Source: Neorhodopirellula lusitana (lineage in GTDB: Bacteria > Planctomycetota > Planctomycetia > Pirellulales > Pirellulaceae). From it: 64,000 nt of DNA. This document shows, piece by piece, positions 36,571 through 47,782 of the stretch. Under the pieces are notes generated by a model. That model had not been told where the DNA came from. It did no database searches and saw nothing but the letters and a program-made list of their open reading frames with translations. Within the stretch, counting starts at the first letter, position 1. Each line of letters starts with the position of its first letter. The stretch spans positions 62,001 to 126,000 of the forward strand of contig NZ_FXUG01000009.1 of assembly GCF_900182915.1 (NCBI RefSeq), read 5' to 3'. Position numbers and translations under genes: made by a program.

Positions 36571-38250
36571 CTACCGCACTAGCGACTGCAGTGCAACGTA
36601 CACGCACAACCCAGCATCCTGACGCACAAAGATGTTGATCGTGTCGCCCAGACGTTCATGTCCCATCGCATTGCCAACTGCATCGATGCGCGCGATCTGC
36701 ACCTGAAGCGCATCACCGGACGCCCCGGCGTACCGAAACAACCGTGCCCGCCATCGCTTGACATAAATCTTATTAATCGCGGACTGCTGCTTACTCACCA
36801 AGCGGTCGTGCAAAAACTTCGGATAGATCCAGCGAAAGAAGCTGAGAAAGCAACCCGCAAGCAGCGCCAAAATGGCGACCAAGACAAGAATCGCGTTTGC
36901 GGGCCCCGTCCCCAACAACCCAAACCCAATACCTAAAATCGGGATCAATCCACTGACGACTCCCACGATCATCCATCCAACCAAAGGGAAATATTTGAAT
37001 CGCCACTCGACCGTATTGATCGCTGAGTTCAGACGATCAATGTGAGGCACCAAGTCTTGGATCAAGCTACGGATCTGCGATGCAATCCGCTCCGCTGGCA
37101 ATTCCACAGGCTCATCTTGATAGACCTGCGTCTGCTCAATGAGTGCATAGGTTAACCACACCCACACGGCGTCGTCGGATGCGGTCGCCATTGGAAAAGC
37201 GTTCTGCACACCCTTTGAATTTCGGGCGATCTCATTAAGCACCTGCAAGACCCGTGCTGACGTCGCCGCATCATCTTTCTGGCACGACAAACGGATAGTC
37301 GCCAAAAGATTCTTCCGCACGGGATCAGTCGAAGCCTGCTCTGCTTCCTTCTTCAACAATTGACGAAGTTGCTCAAGGAACTCTAGATCGGAATTGGCGG
37401 TATGGTTCAGCTCCGCTGATTGCGACTCAAGCTCACCCATTACCGCGTCCGTCCACGATGCCGGTGCCTTCCAAATCGCGGATCGCAAAAGCCGTAAATA
37501 GAAGGTCGTTCGATACGCAGTTTCGGTTTGCCGAATCGATCGTTCACACTGTGTTAACAGCGCCGCGAACTGATCGAACGGCAACCCATCCACCAAACGC
37601 AACCACAGCGACTCCGTCAACATATAGAACACGGGCGAACGAAGCTTCTCCGCAACATACTGGACCACCTTGACCAGCATTTTGTCCGGAACCTCCGTAC
37701 GCAAATACTCCCCGGTGAGGCTAATCAATCCAGGATCGGATGGAAACGCAGACAAACCTTCGATCAGGTGCGACAAATACTTGGCCGTTGGCTGTCCAGC
37801 CGTCGAGTCTGCCAAAACCGCGGCTAAGAAATAGTCGGGCGGCGTACGTCGTGGCATGGCCTGTAACCGCTTCTTCGCGGCAACCGGATCCGCCACCGCA
37901 AGCTGCCGCAGCGACAACTCATTGGCCGGTTTCGCCGCTGGCCGATCGCTAGCACTTCCCGCAGGAGTGCGGACCGTGGCGGAAGGCTCAGAGGGGACAC
38001 TCGCAGTCGCGGAGCTATCGCTCCAAGCGTCGGCTGCCTCGGCAAGCTTTTGTTGCTGCTTGCCGTAACGCAACTGTTTTTCCAAACGTTCATAGGCTTC
38101 GCGCACCCGGCCAAAATCCGCTGGATGCGTTTCGGGCTTGTAGACCCGGATCGCTTGGCCGTAAGCCCGCTTCAGATCTCGCCGATCATAGCCTTCCGCC
38201 AGCCCAAAAAAACCGACTGGGTCACCAGGTAAAAGTGACAGATCATTCAC
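36571..38250 (-). CDS. Membrane-anchored J-like protein (type IV, no HPD), DjlB/DjlC-like
   Basis: 559 residues. Residues 10-62 resemble a J domain (DLKRAYGQAIRVYKPETHP, then REAYERL), but the HPD tripeptide that drives Hsp70 ATP hydrolysis is replaced by KPE. This form is known from J-like proteins such as E. coli DjlB and DjlC, partners of the Hsp70 HscC. A long helical region follows (about 100-410), then two membrane helices (VGWMIVGVVSGLIPILGIGF; AILVLVAILALLAGCFLSFF) and a cytoplasmic tail. The GTG start overlaps the stop of the middle gene (TAGTG). It is the third gene of the chaperone operon. Confidence 0.75.
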   Translation of the reverse strand: MNDLSLLPGDPVGFFGLAEGYDRRDLKRAYGQAIRVYKPETHPADFGRVREAYERLEKQLRYGKQQQKLAEAADAWSDSSATASVPSEPSATVRTPAGSASDRPAAKPANELSLRQLAVADPVAAKKRLQAMPRRTPPDYFLAAVLADSTAGQPTAKYLSHLIEGLSAFPSDPGLISLTGEYLRTEVPDKMLVKVVQYVAEKLRSPVFYMLTESLWLRLVDGLPFDQFAALLTQCERSIRQTETAYRTTFYLRLLRSAIWKAPASWTDAVMGELESQSAELNHTANSDLEFLEQLRQLLKKEAEQASTDPVRKNLLATIRLSCQKDDAATSARVLQVLNEIARNSKGVQNAFPMATASDDAVWVWLTYALIEQTQVYQDEPVELPAERIASQIRSLIQDLVPHIDRLNSAINTVEWRFKYFPLVGWMIVGVVSGLIPILGIGFGLLGTGPANAILVLVAILALLAGCFLSFFRWIYPKFLHDRLVSKQQSAINKIYVKRWRARLFRYAGASGDALQVQIARIDAVGNAMGHERLGDTINIFVRQDAGLCVYVALQSLVR

Positions 38251-39605
38251 TACGAACCGCTCCCCCTGGGCACGATCCGCATACGCGGTATCCGTGGCAT
38301 ACTGGACGGCGTCGACATACGGAAGCTCGGCGGTTGAATATTTGGCGGTTCGATGCTGGGCGGTTCGATGTTGGGCGGTTCGATGTTGGGCTTCGGCATC
38401 TCCGATGGACGCAAACCAGACAACGGATTGCCGGGCCCAAACGACTTCGGCTTAGTCAATTCCATCAGCCGATCATGACTCTCGCGAAGTTCCTTCTCCC
38501 GTTCTTGACGTCTGCCAACCCCCTCCGCTTCCAACTTCGCCTTAGCACTTTCCAGCTGCTCGGCAGACCGCCGCTTTCGCTCCATCTGCGCCTGTTGCAT
38601 GATCTCGTTCAACCTCTGCATCGCATCCGAATGATTCGAGGTAATTCCGCCTGACGCTTGGGCACCCGACTTGCCAGCCGATTGCCCCGCTGGAACCAAA
38701 GCACCATTGTCGCTGGACGGACCGATGTGAGACGAACCATTCACGAGCGATCGCTGACTGGATTGACGAGGCGAAGTCGTCGCCGTGGGCGTTGCTCGTT
38801 CTCTTGTATTGCGTTTGCTCGAACGTGAAACCACGCCTGCCAATCGCACCACCACGACCAAAACAATCAACGCCACGGTCCCCCAACCCTTGACGCTACC
38901 GCCAACCGTATTGCCGCCGCTGGGGTCCATTCCCAAAAACCGCCGCGTCTTACCGCTCACCGAGTAGCTCGCCGACCATTCCCGTTGGTTCGCTGGATCG
39001 GTCAAAAGATCAAACCAGTCTCGCTCCAACGCATAGACTTTCGGATGCGCCGACAGGAACTTCTTGACCGCTTCACAGGCGGGTTTCACTCGGCGTTCCG
39101 CAATGATCGCCTCGATGAATTGCTCACGAAGGGCACCGCCTTCTGCCGCCGGTCTTACCATGCACTGTTGCAGCGAATAGGAAAACTTGGCATCCCCCGT
39201 TTCCACCTGTGACGTCAACAACACATCCCGCACGCTGGCTGCTTTTTGAAAACGAACCGCGGCGGCTGCGTACTCCGGCAACCGGTCGTTCTGCAATGCA
39301 CGGATGTACTGATTCAGTTTTTCCGGTGGCAGCTCATAGAACTTTTCCTGCAAGACTTCCAAGCATTTTCGAGCACGGTTCCTCAAAAGCTGATCGGCCT
39401 CTGCATCCGCCGCCCCCGATAGGGTCACCGTATTCCCAGCGACGTTCTGACCCACCGCGGTGCCACCCCATACCTCACGACGACGACGCATGATCTGTGG
39501 AGCATCCCACATCGGATTGAAGTCCAGCATCTCACGAACGTACGCTTTTGCCACCGCAGCACTGGCACTGCCGCTGGGATCGTTCGCGGGTAATGGCTCT
39601 GTCAC
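38250..39605 (-). CDS. Single-pass membrane protein of Hsp70/J operon, unknown function
   Basis: 451 residues. The first 230 are helical and soluble, with no signal peptide. One membrane helix follows (VALIVLVVVVRLAGVV, about 250). Then comes a Ser/Thr-rich stretch, a charged coiled coil (QQAQMERKRRSAEQLESAKA) and a Pro-rich tail of five-residue repeats (PNIEP, PSIEP). I know no family for it. The GTG start overlaps the Hsp70 stop by four bases (GTGA), and its own stop overlaps the next start, so its synthesis is tied to both partners. It may anchor or guide the Hsp70 at the membrane. Confidence 0.7.
   Translation of the reverse strand: MTEPLPANDPSGSASAAVAKAYVREMLDFNPMWDAPQIMRRRREVWGGTAVGQNVAGNTVTLSGAADAEADQLLRNRARKCLEVLQEKFYELPPEKLNQYIRALQNDRLPEYAAAAVRFQKAASVRDVLLTSQVETGDAKFSYSLQQCMVRPAAEGGALREQFIEAIIAERRVKPACEAVKKFLSAHPKVYALERDWFDLLTDPANQREWSASYSVSGKTRRFLGMDPSGGNTVGGSVKGWGTVALIVLVVVVRLAGVVSRSSKRNTRERATPTATTSPRQSSQRSLVNGSSHIGPSSDNGALVPAGQSAGKSGAQASGGITSNHSDAMQRLNEIMQQAQMERKRRSAEQLESAKAKLEAEGVGRRQEREKELRESHDRLMELTKPKSFGPGNPLSGLRPSEMPKPNIEPPNIEPPSIEPPNIQPPSFRMSTPSSMPRIPRMRIVPRGSGS
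38329..38388 (-). repeat. Four 15-bp coding repeats (P-x-I-E-P tail)
   Basis: Four units of 15 nt (plus-strand form ggcggttcgatgttg and variants) at 38329-38343, 38344-38358, 38359-38373 and 38374-38388. The last two are identical. They encode the five-residue Pro-rich repeat near the end of the operon's middle protein. Such a tract can vary in copy number by slippage. Confidence 0.8.
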
Positions 39606-41392
39606 TGGTCCGCTCCATCAGGATGAATCCCGAGCGCTGATAGGCACATCATCAACATATCGCGGGCGGCATTGAACTCAGCCCGATCTGCCCGATTCAT
39701 TGCTGCCTCGTAGGCATCCAACACGCTATCGAGTTGGTCACGTTGGGTTGGGTGCAATTCACCCAGCATGCGTTCGGCGTATCGAGCAAGTTGCTGATTG
39801 GCGAGATCGTCACGCGGATAGAACTTCATCTCACCAATCCGCCGTCGCGCCGCTTCCACCGACTTCGGTGACAAACCTTTGATATGGTTCGTCAGCACAG
39901 TCCGAAACTTCTTGCCACCCGGTGCATACGCCTCCACCTCCAACACACCGCTCACGTCATAAGTGAACCGAATGTAAAACGGACTGCCCGCCGGCCCCGG
40001 TGATAACTCACTCACCTCGAGCTGTCCCAGCAAGACGTTGTCACTGACCTTGCGAGCATCACCTTGATAAATTTTCACCGTCACCGAAGTTTGGTTCGGC
40101 GCCATCGTGCTGTACACCTCCTCCTTCGAGATCGGCACAGTACTGTTGCGGTGCAACACCGGCGAAAAGTAACCATCCTGGATCTGACCGCCCAAATCCT
40201 TCGCAACTTCAACACCCATTGTGAACGGACACACGTCCGTCATCACCATGTCATCCACCGCCGCATCGTCATCAATCAGCGCCGCCTGAATCGCCGCACC
40301 CAACGCCACGACCTCATCGGGGTTATGCCGCATCACAGCCGGTTTGCCGAAATAGTCTTCCACAAAGTTCTTCAGCACGTCCATCCGAGTTGCACCGCCC
40401 ACCAAAATCACTTCGTCGATTTCCGTTGGCTGCATTTCAGCGTCACGCAGTGCCCGCGCAATCGGTCCCGCGATCCGCTGCATCAGCGGGTCACACAACC
40501 GTGCAAACGTTTTGCGATCCATGCGAAACTTCTTCGGCTTCGCTGCAAATCTTCCATCCACGTCGGGCACCCGGATCGATGCGGACTCCTCGCTCGCCAA
40601 AGTGCGTTTCGCCGTTTCGCATTCGCTTCGCATCCGAGCCACCCGCAACGGATCATTGAACTCGGCAATCTCGAGCTGCGCGTTTTCCGACGCCAGCACC
40701 TCTGAAACAATTCGATCAGTGAAGTCCTCGCCACCCAACAAGCTTTCCCCAGCACTGGACCGAATCTCCAACGTGCCTTCAAAGACCTCCATCACGGTCA
40801 CATCAAAAGTACCACCGCCCAAATCGATCACAACGATGTTCTTTTCATCGTCCCGATCGTGGAAGCCATAGACCAAGGCCGCCGCAGTCGGTTCATTGAT
40901 CATCCGGCGAACTTTTAATCCCGCCATCTCTCCGGCCAATCGCGTCGCCTGCCGAGCATGATCATTGAAATAGGCTGGCACTGTGATGACGGCCTCGGTC
41001 ACATCGACACCCAGCGCCGCCGTCGCGTCTTGGCGCAGCGAACGCAAAACGAGACTGCTCAATTCATGCGGCGTGAACTCTTTATCGGCAATCTTCAGTC
41101 GGCGGTCCTGACCCATGTAACGCTTGAAACACCACGCACACGATTCGGGGTCCGTCACACGCAGCTCTTTCGCGGTCTGCCCCACAACGACCTCGCCATT
41201 GCCAAGAACACCGACAACCGACGGCGTCAGTACACCACCGTGCGCCGTGGGTAACAACTCCGGCTTCCCATCGCGAAAGATACTGACCAGCGAATTGGTC
41301 GTTCCCAAATCGATCCCAATGCAAGGAGCCGAGTCACTCGGGCCGCGACCGGAATGAGGTCTCGATGGGTTGGTGTCACGTGGTTCAGACAT
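39602..41392 (-). CDS. Hsp70-family chaperone, HscC-like
   Basis: From the ATG at 41392 the product has 596 residues. The nucleotide-binding domain is intact: CIGIDLGTTNS (24-34), VPAYFNDHARQATRLAGEMAG, INEPTAAALVYGF, IDLGGGTFDVTVMEV and LVGGATRMDVLKNFV. The beta substrate-binding domain follows (HRNSTVPISKEEVYSTM), then a short helical lid, ending without the DnaK EEVD-like tail. At under 600 residues, with J-like neighbours, it fits the HscC group better than housekeeping DnaK (about 640). First gene of a three-gene overlapping operon. Client proteins are unknown. A TTG at 41398 is an alternative start. Confidence 0.85.
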   Translation of the reverse strand: MSEPRDTNPSRPHSGRGPSDSAPCIGIDLGTTNSLVSIFRDGKPELLPTAHGGVLTPSVVGVLGNGEVVVGQTAKELRVTDPESCAWCFKRYMGQDRRLKIADKEFTPHELSSLVLRSLRQDATAALGVDVTEAVITVPAYFNDHARQATRLAGEMAGLKVRRMINEPTAAALVYGFHDRDDEKNIVVIDLGGGTFDVTVMEVFEGTLEIRSSAGESLLGGEDFTDRIVSEVLASENAQLEIAEFNDPLRVARMRSECETAKRTLASEESASIRVPDVDGRFAAKPKKFRMDRKTFARLCDPLMQRIAGPIARALRDAEMQPTEIDEVILVGGATRMDVLKNFVEDYFGKPAVMRHNPDEVVALGAAIQAALIDDDAAVDDMVMTDVCPFTMGVEVAKDLGGQIQDGYFSPVLHRNSTVPISKEEVYSTMAPNQTSVTVKIYQGDARKVSDNVLLGQLEVSELSPGPAGSPFYIRFTYDVSGVLEVEAYAPGGKKFRTVLTNHIKGLSPKSVEAARRRIGEMKFYPRDDLANQQLARYAERMLGELHPTQRDQLDSVLDAYEAAMNRADRAEFNAARDMLMMCLSALGIHPDGADQ

Positions 41393-41555
41393 CGGCAAGT
41401 GCTTCGAAGCCTAGGGATTGAAAACAGGCAGTTTACCAAACTCAAAAGCCTCCTGAGCGAAAAACACTTCACCGGAAAACCAAGACTGAATTCAGGTCCA
41501 CCTCCACCAAACGAACGGAGGCCGGTCCAGCACAGCCGACCAAGCCACAGGGCAC

Positions 41556-41586
41556 AAAAAAACCCACGCTACCTTCATAGCGTGGG
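41556..41586 (-). terminator. Rho-independent terminator of glnII
   Basis: A perfect 9-bp stem (cccacgcta 41563-41571; tagcgtggg 41578-41586) with a 6-nt loop is followed on the minus strand by seven T (A-run 41556-41562). It lies 46 bp after the glnII stop and separates that gene from the Hsp70 operon on the same strand. Confidence 0.9.
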
Positions 41587-41631
41587 CTTCGTGATTTCAA
41601 CAGCTAAGCGAATTTCTTAGCAGTGCTGTGA

Positions 41632-42657
41632 TCAAACAGTTTCTGGAATCTTCGCGGTACGAACCGTTGCGATGATTGCACTGGCAACCATGTATGGATC
41701 CGCGTTGGAAGCCGGACGACGATCTTCAAGCCAACCCTTCCAGCCGTGCTCGACGGTGAAGATTGGAATTCGGATCGAAGCACCACGGTCGGAAACACCG
41801 TAGCTGAACTTGTCGATCGATTGAGTTTCGTGAAGACCGGTCAAACGCTGATCGTTGTCGGCACCGTACACGTCGATGTGCTCAGTGATACGAGGCTCGA
41901 ACGCTTGGCAGATCGCTTCGTAAACTTCCTTGCTACCGCAGGTACGCAAGGTCGTGTTGGAGAAGTTGGCGTGCATGCCGCTACCGTTCCAGTCACCCTT
42001 GACTGGCTTGCAGTGGTAGTTGATCTCCATGCCGTACTTTTCAGCGGTACGATCAAGCAGGTAACGCGAAACCCAAATTTCGTCGCCAGCACGAGCTGCA
42101 CCCTTGGCGAAGATTTGGTATTCCCACTGACCCATCATCACTTCAGCGTTGATACCTTCGACGTTCAAACCAGCTTCGAGGCAAAGCTCGAGGTGATCTT
42201 CGACGATTTCGCGACCGACGGCTTTACCTGCACCGACGGAGCAGTAGTAAGGACCTTGTGGGGCTGGGTAGCCCTCCGCTGGGAAACCGATTGGCTTCTT
42301 GGTTTCGGGATCGAAGATCGTGTATTCCTGCTCGAAACCGAACCAGAAATCTTCGTCTTCGTCTTTGATCGTTGCTCGGCCGTTGCTGCGGTGTGGTGAA
42401 CCATCAGCGTTCATCACTTCGCACATTACGAGGAAGCCAGTGCCCAAACGATCGGGATCGGGGCAGCAAAAAACAGGCTTCAACAAGCAATCGCTGGCGC
42501 CACCTGGAGCCTGTTCGGTGGACGAGCCATCGAAGTTCCACATGTCGGCGTCTTCGACTTTGCCACTAAAATCGTCAACAATTTTGGTCTTGCTGCGCAT
42601 GCTCTGGGTTGGCTGGTAGCCGTCGAGCCAGATGTATTCCAACTTGCACTTGGTCAT
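41632..42657 (-). CDS. glnII: Glutamine synthetase, type II (eukaryote-like)
   Basis: Makes glutamine from glutamate, ammonia and ATP. From the ATG at 42657 (GAGGAG about 10 nt upstream) the product has 341 residues, the size of GSII and much shorter than the 470 of bacterial GSI. GSII features are visible: LEYIWLDGYQP and RSKTK at the N-terminus, WNFDGSSTEQAPG, the EQEYTIFD metal site, the INAEVMMGQWEYQI loop, and DRGASIRIP near the end. There is no GSI adenylylation-site loop. A strong terminator follows. An in-frame ATG at 42741 is less likely. Confidence 0.93.
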   Translation of the reverse strand: MTKCKLEYIWLDGYQPTQSMRSKTKIVDDFSGKVEDADMWNFDGSSTEQAPGGASDCLLKPVFCCPDPDRLGTGFLVMCEVMNADGSPHRSNGRATIKDEDEDFWFGFEQEYTIFDPETKKPIGFPAEGYPAPQGPYYCSVGAGKAVGREIVEDHLELCLEAGLNVEGINAEVMMGQWEYQIFAKGAARAGDEIWVSRYLLDRTAEKYGMEINYHCKPVKGDWNGSGMHANFSNTTLRTCGSKEVYEAICQAFEPRITEHIDVYGADNDQRLTGLHETQSIDKFSYGVSDRGASIRIPIFTVEHGWKGWLEDRRPASNADPYMVASAIIATVRTAKIPETV

Positions 42658-43004
42658 GAACGCGAGTCTCCTCAGACTGGTTGGATTATCGGCCGACCAC
42701 CATTGGGTGGAGATTGCGCGACAACCTAAAAAACGAAACATTCGGACTAAAAAACGGTCTACCCAACCGCGCGGCTAAACACGCTCACGGAATGATTCCA
42801 CTCGCGTCGCTTGCAGCACCCTTAAAATAACCGAAATTCGGAAGCGATCCAGTGCTAACGGCGAGATCGCATGGACGATCACCTCCCCAACCTAGATGTC
42901 AACGCCTATAAACTAAGGTGAAGTCGGCGGACAATCACGGTTCAAAAGTCGCGATTTCCGCCCCTTATCGCAGATTCAATGCCCCTAGAAGGATTGACGG
43001 GAAC
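42658..43004. other. 347-bp divergent intergenic region
   Basis: Separates glnII (minus) from the single-TM protein gene (plus) and should contain both promoters. I looked for a sigma-54 -24/-12 box for glnII on the minus strand and found none. No repeat, RNA gene or operator was recognised. Confidence 0.4.
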
Positions 43005-43580
43005 ATGTCCAACGACGCTTTTGATTCAAACGGCCCTCAACAATACAGCAACGACGGTGGCTTTTCCGGCGTTAACCCGCCTCCTAAGAAAAGCCGCACC
43101 TGGCTGTGGGTGCTGGGAATCGTCTTTGGACTGGGTTTCCTCGGGCTGATCGTTTGCTGCGGATTGATGACCTTCGGCTTTTCCAAATACGGGTCCGTTG
43201 TTTTTGAGCCAGTTCGTGGCGAATTGAATCAATCTGCCCAAGTCCAGGAAAACGTGGGCAACGTCGAAGAGCTCACCATGAACTTCAGTGCCACCGTCAA
43301 AGAAGCCGAAGCGAATCCCGAATTCGTCATCCTCGACGCTGTAACGGAAACCGGGCCGCAACAGTTCTCAGTCAAAATGGGAGCCGCCGGCGAGGTCGAA
43401 GAGGCGTATCTGGTTCAGCCCGATGGCACCCGCCTGGAACTGGAGATGACCTCATCCAACAGCGACTTGGCCCCATTTGACGAATCCGATATTTCAACCG
43501 GCGAACTCGAATCCGACGAACCCGTGGATGCCGCTGAACAAGAACTCCGCGATTTGGAATCCTCGCTGGAACTGAACTAG
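43005..43580 (+). CDS. Single-TM protein, Coa1/Tim21-like (tentative)
   Basis: From the ATG at 43005 the product has 191 residues. A hydrophilic Asn/Gly/Pro-rich head (1-27) leads to one membrane helix (WVLGIVFGLGFLGLIVCCGLM), a soluble domain (about 60-150) and an acidic tail rich in Glu, Asp and Ser. The arrangement of a short cytoplasmic head, one helix and an alpha/beta outer domain recalls the Coa1 family of cytochrome oxidase assembly proteins, but the match is from general layout only. No cytochrome oxidase gene is nearby. Confidence 0.5.
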   Translation: MSNDAFDSNGPQQYSNDGGFSGVNPPPKKSRTWLWVLGIVFGLGFLGLIVCCGLMTFGFSKYGSVVFEPVRGELNQSAQVQENVGNVEELTMNFSATVKEAEANPEFVILDAVTETGPQQFSVKMGAAGEVEEAYLVQPDGTRLELEMTSSNSDLAPFDESDISTGELESDEPVDAAEQELRDLESSLELN

Positions 43581-43779
43581 CGACCGCCAGACAGCCCTTC
43601 GCCGTGCGAGCTCGCCGTGTGAGATCGCTGTGTGAGATCGCAGGGCAAGATGATCGATTCAGTCAACGGAATCGGTCATCCGTTTTGTAGCGGGCGATGG
43701 GCAAGCATCCCGATTCGGCCAACGCTCCCGGATTCAGTTTCCGCTGGTCCACAAATGCCGATCCGTTACATTCGGGGGC

Positions 43780-46023
43780 ATGAGCAATGCACAATCCGAA
43801 TCCGTAGCCGTTCTGACCGATTCCGCCGCCAGCGACGAAACCACTTCGCCTGCCGCGGCGGCCCCCCAGTCGTCTGAAAACAAGGCCTCTGAAAACACGG
43901 GATCTGAAAACCAGGTCCCTCAAATCAAGGGCCCCCGCATCATTCGGCAATTGCCACCCCAACTGGTCAACCAGATCGCTGCCGGTGAGGTCATCGAGCG
44001 ACCCGCCTCGGTGGTCAAAGAACTACTGGAAAACAGCATCGATGCCGGCGCCACCCGCGTCGACCTGACCATCGACGGAGGCGGGGTCGAGCGAATTCGC
44101 ATCAGCGACGATGGCTGCGGCATGACCGCCGAACAACTGCCGTTGGCCGTGACCAGCCACGCGACCAGCAAGCTGCCCGACGACGACTCGCTCTTTCACG
44201 TGGGCACACTGGGGTTCCGTGGGGAAGCCTTGGCATCGATCGCCAGCGTTTCCCAAATGACCATCCGCAGCCGCGCCGAAGGCGAACCCAGCGGCAGCCA
44301 GATCGACATCCGTGGCGGCATCATCGAATCGCCAGGCCCCTGCGGTTGCCCAGTTGGCACGACCATCGAAGTCCGCAACCTGTTTTTCAACACGCCGGTC
44401 CGCCGCAAGTTTTTGAAAACACCGCAAACCGAACGCGGACACATTGTCGAAGCCTTCACGCGATTGGCCCTCGCCAACCCCAAAGTGCACTTCAGCCTCC
44501 GCAACGGCGACAAGGAAATGTTCGACCTGTTGCCTACCGTTCGTTGGGCGGACCGGATCGAATCGTTCTTTGGGACCGAGATCTCAGAATCGCTGATCCC
44601 AATCGACAGCGAAGATTCCCAAGTCAAAATCACCGGCTATGCCTGCGACCCGTCGGTCAGTCGCGGCAACAACCGCATGCAGTACCTGTTCTTAAACGGA
44701 CGCCACATTCGTGACCGCGCCCTGCAACATGCTCTCGGTGAATCCTATCGCGGGATGCTGATGGTCGGCCGGCATCCGGTTTGTTTCCTTCGCATGACCA
44801 TGCCGCCGGAAATGATCGACGTCAACGTTCACCCTGCCAAGCTGGAAGTGCGGTTCACCGACAGCGGCCGCGTCTACAGCCGGTTGCTGCAAACCCTACG
44901 TCAACGGTTCCTCTCAACCGACATGACGCATCGAGTCGGCTCGCCTGAACCACCGCCGCCGATCCAAGGCGAAGCTCTTCGCACACCCAGCGAATCGGTA
45001 ATGGGCATGCCGGCCCGTGATGTCGACACACAACGCCAATCGGTGATCGACTGGGCACGCACTGGCCAGGACACGCCCAGTGTTAGCCCTCACCTGCCGC
45101 AGTCCCAACGCATCGACTCCGCTTCCCCCGGAAACGCTTCCGGATCGTCGCTCTCATCATCATCCATGCTGGGTGGCGTTCCCAGCTTCCAACCCTTCGA
45201 CGGCGGCGCCCAACCCGGCTCAAACAATCAACACGCCGCATCGGATTCAACTTCCGCACCCCACTCCGATCGAGCTCCCCATGCCGATCGAGCCCCCCAC
45301 TCCGATCGAGCTCCATGGGATGGAGACGAAACGCAAGGCGTCGCCGGTCCCCAGCCCGGCGCGGACATGGGGACAGGCCCCGGGTTCGGGCAAGGACTCG
45401 GCCAGGGCAACTCGATCGCTCCCCGCCCGAGCGTCTGCTACCTCGGCTTTCAGGTACACAACCGCTACCTCGTCACCCAAGACGACAAAGGCATGGTTGT
45501 CATCGACCAACACGCACTGCACGAACGCGTCCTCTATGAACGTGTTTGCAAGAAAGTGCTTGGCGAGGACTCGTCGCTGGAAGCCCAGCGATTGCTCGTC
45601 CCGGAACCCGTTTCGATGACGCCAGCCGAACGTGCCGCTGCTCTGGAAGTCAAAGACACCCTCGCTCGCATTGGCCTCGAAATCGAAGACTTCGGTGGCG
45701 AAACCATTCTGATTCATTCGTACCCCGCGATCCTGCCCAAACGCGGTCCCGCTGAAATGCTGCGAACGATCCTGGAATCCGTGATGGGAGCCGGTCGCGA
45801 TCCCAACCCCAAAGACCTGCTCAACCACCTGCTCAGCACGGTCGCCTGCAAAGCCGCCGTGAAGGCTGGCGACCCGCTGTCACCGGAGGAAATCACCAGT
45901 TTGCTCGAGCAAAAAGACCTGTATCTAGAAACCCATCACTGCCCCCACGGGCGGCCAACGGCGTTATTCTTCAGCCTCAACGAACTCGACAAAATGTTTG
46001 GCCGCCTGGGCCCCCGTGGCTAG
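43780..46023 (+). CDS. mutL: DNA mismatch repair protein MutL (endonuclease type)
   Basis: 747 residues. After about 55 poorly conserved N-terminal residues comes the GHKL ATPase: QIAAGEVIERPASVVKELLE, DDGCGM, GTLGFRGEALASI and GTTIEVRNLFFNTPVR. A long disordered linker (about 385-555) carries a seven-residue repeat. The C-terminal domain has DQHALHERVLYE (576-587), the DQHA-x2-E-x4-E nuclease motif, and CPHGRPT, a metal-binding motif. It should therefore nick DNA itself, as in bacteria without MutH. No mutS is nearby. The ATG at 43780 has only a close G-run as ribosome binding site. Confidence 0.95.
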   Translation: MSNAQSESVAVLTDSAASDETTSPAAAAPQSSENKASENTGSENQVPQIKGPRIIRQLPPQLVNQIAAGEVIERPASVVKELLENSIDAGATRVDLTIDGGGVERIRISDDGCGMTAEQLPLAVTSHATSKLPDDDSLFHVGTLGFRGEALASIASVSQMTIRSRAEGEPSGSQIDIRGGIIESPGPCGCPVGTTIEVRNLFFNTPVRRKFLKTPQTERGHIVEAFTRLALANPKVHFSLRNGDKEMFDLLPTVRWADRIESFFGTEISESLIPIDSEDSQVKITGYACDPSVSRGNNRMQYLFLNGRHIRDRALQHALGESYRGMLMVGRHPVCFLRMTMPPEMIDVNVHPAKLEVRFTDSGRVYSRLLQTLRQRFLSTDMTHRVGSPEPPPPIQGEALRTPSESVMGMPARDVDTQRQSVIDWARTGQDTPSVSPHLPQSQRIDSASPGNASGSSLSSSSMLGGVPSFQPFDGGAQPGSNNQHAASDSTSAPHSDRAPHADRAPHSDRAPWDGDETQGVAGPQPGADMGTGPGFGQGLGQGNSIAPRPSVCYLGFQVHNRYLVTQDDKGMVVIDQHALHERVLYERVCKKVLGEDSSLEAQRLLVPEPVSMTPAERAAALEVKDTLARIGLEIEDFGGETILIHSYPAILPKRGPAEMLRTILESVMGAGRDPNPKDLLNHLLSTVACKAAVKAGDPLSPEEITSLLEQKDLYLETHHCPHGRPTALFFSLNELDKMFGRLGPRG
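45256..45312 (+). repeat. 21-nt coding repeats in the MutL linker
   Basis: Three near-identical units of about 21 nt encode APHSDR / APHADR / APHSDR in tandem within the disordered linker of MutL. The frame is kept in each. Copy number could vary by slippage without affecting the two folded domains. Confidence 0.7.
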
Positions 46024-46119
46024 CCGCCACCGAGTACGCTTTTCCTATTCCAAATCCGAATTCAAACTCGGACCTTTCTCGCGATTCCTTTTTCAACTCC
46101 ATCAGCGAAGATCAACCCG

Positions 46120-47745
<1,626 letters not shown>

Positions 47746-47782
47746 TGCAAACATGCGTGAGTTGGTGGGCGGAGTTTACCGA

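Noticed and set aside
40064-40705. 213-codon plus-strand frame opposite the Hsp70 gene
   Set aside because: Arg/His-rich shadow of the Hsp70 coding strand.
42658-42917. Sigma-54 promoter for glnII
   Set aside because: No -24/-12 (TGGCAC-N5-TTGC) match on the minus strand.
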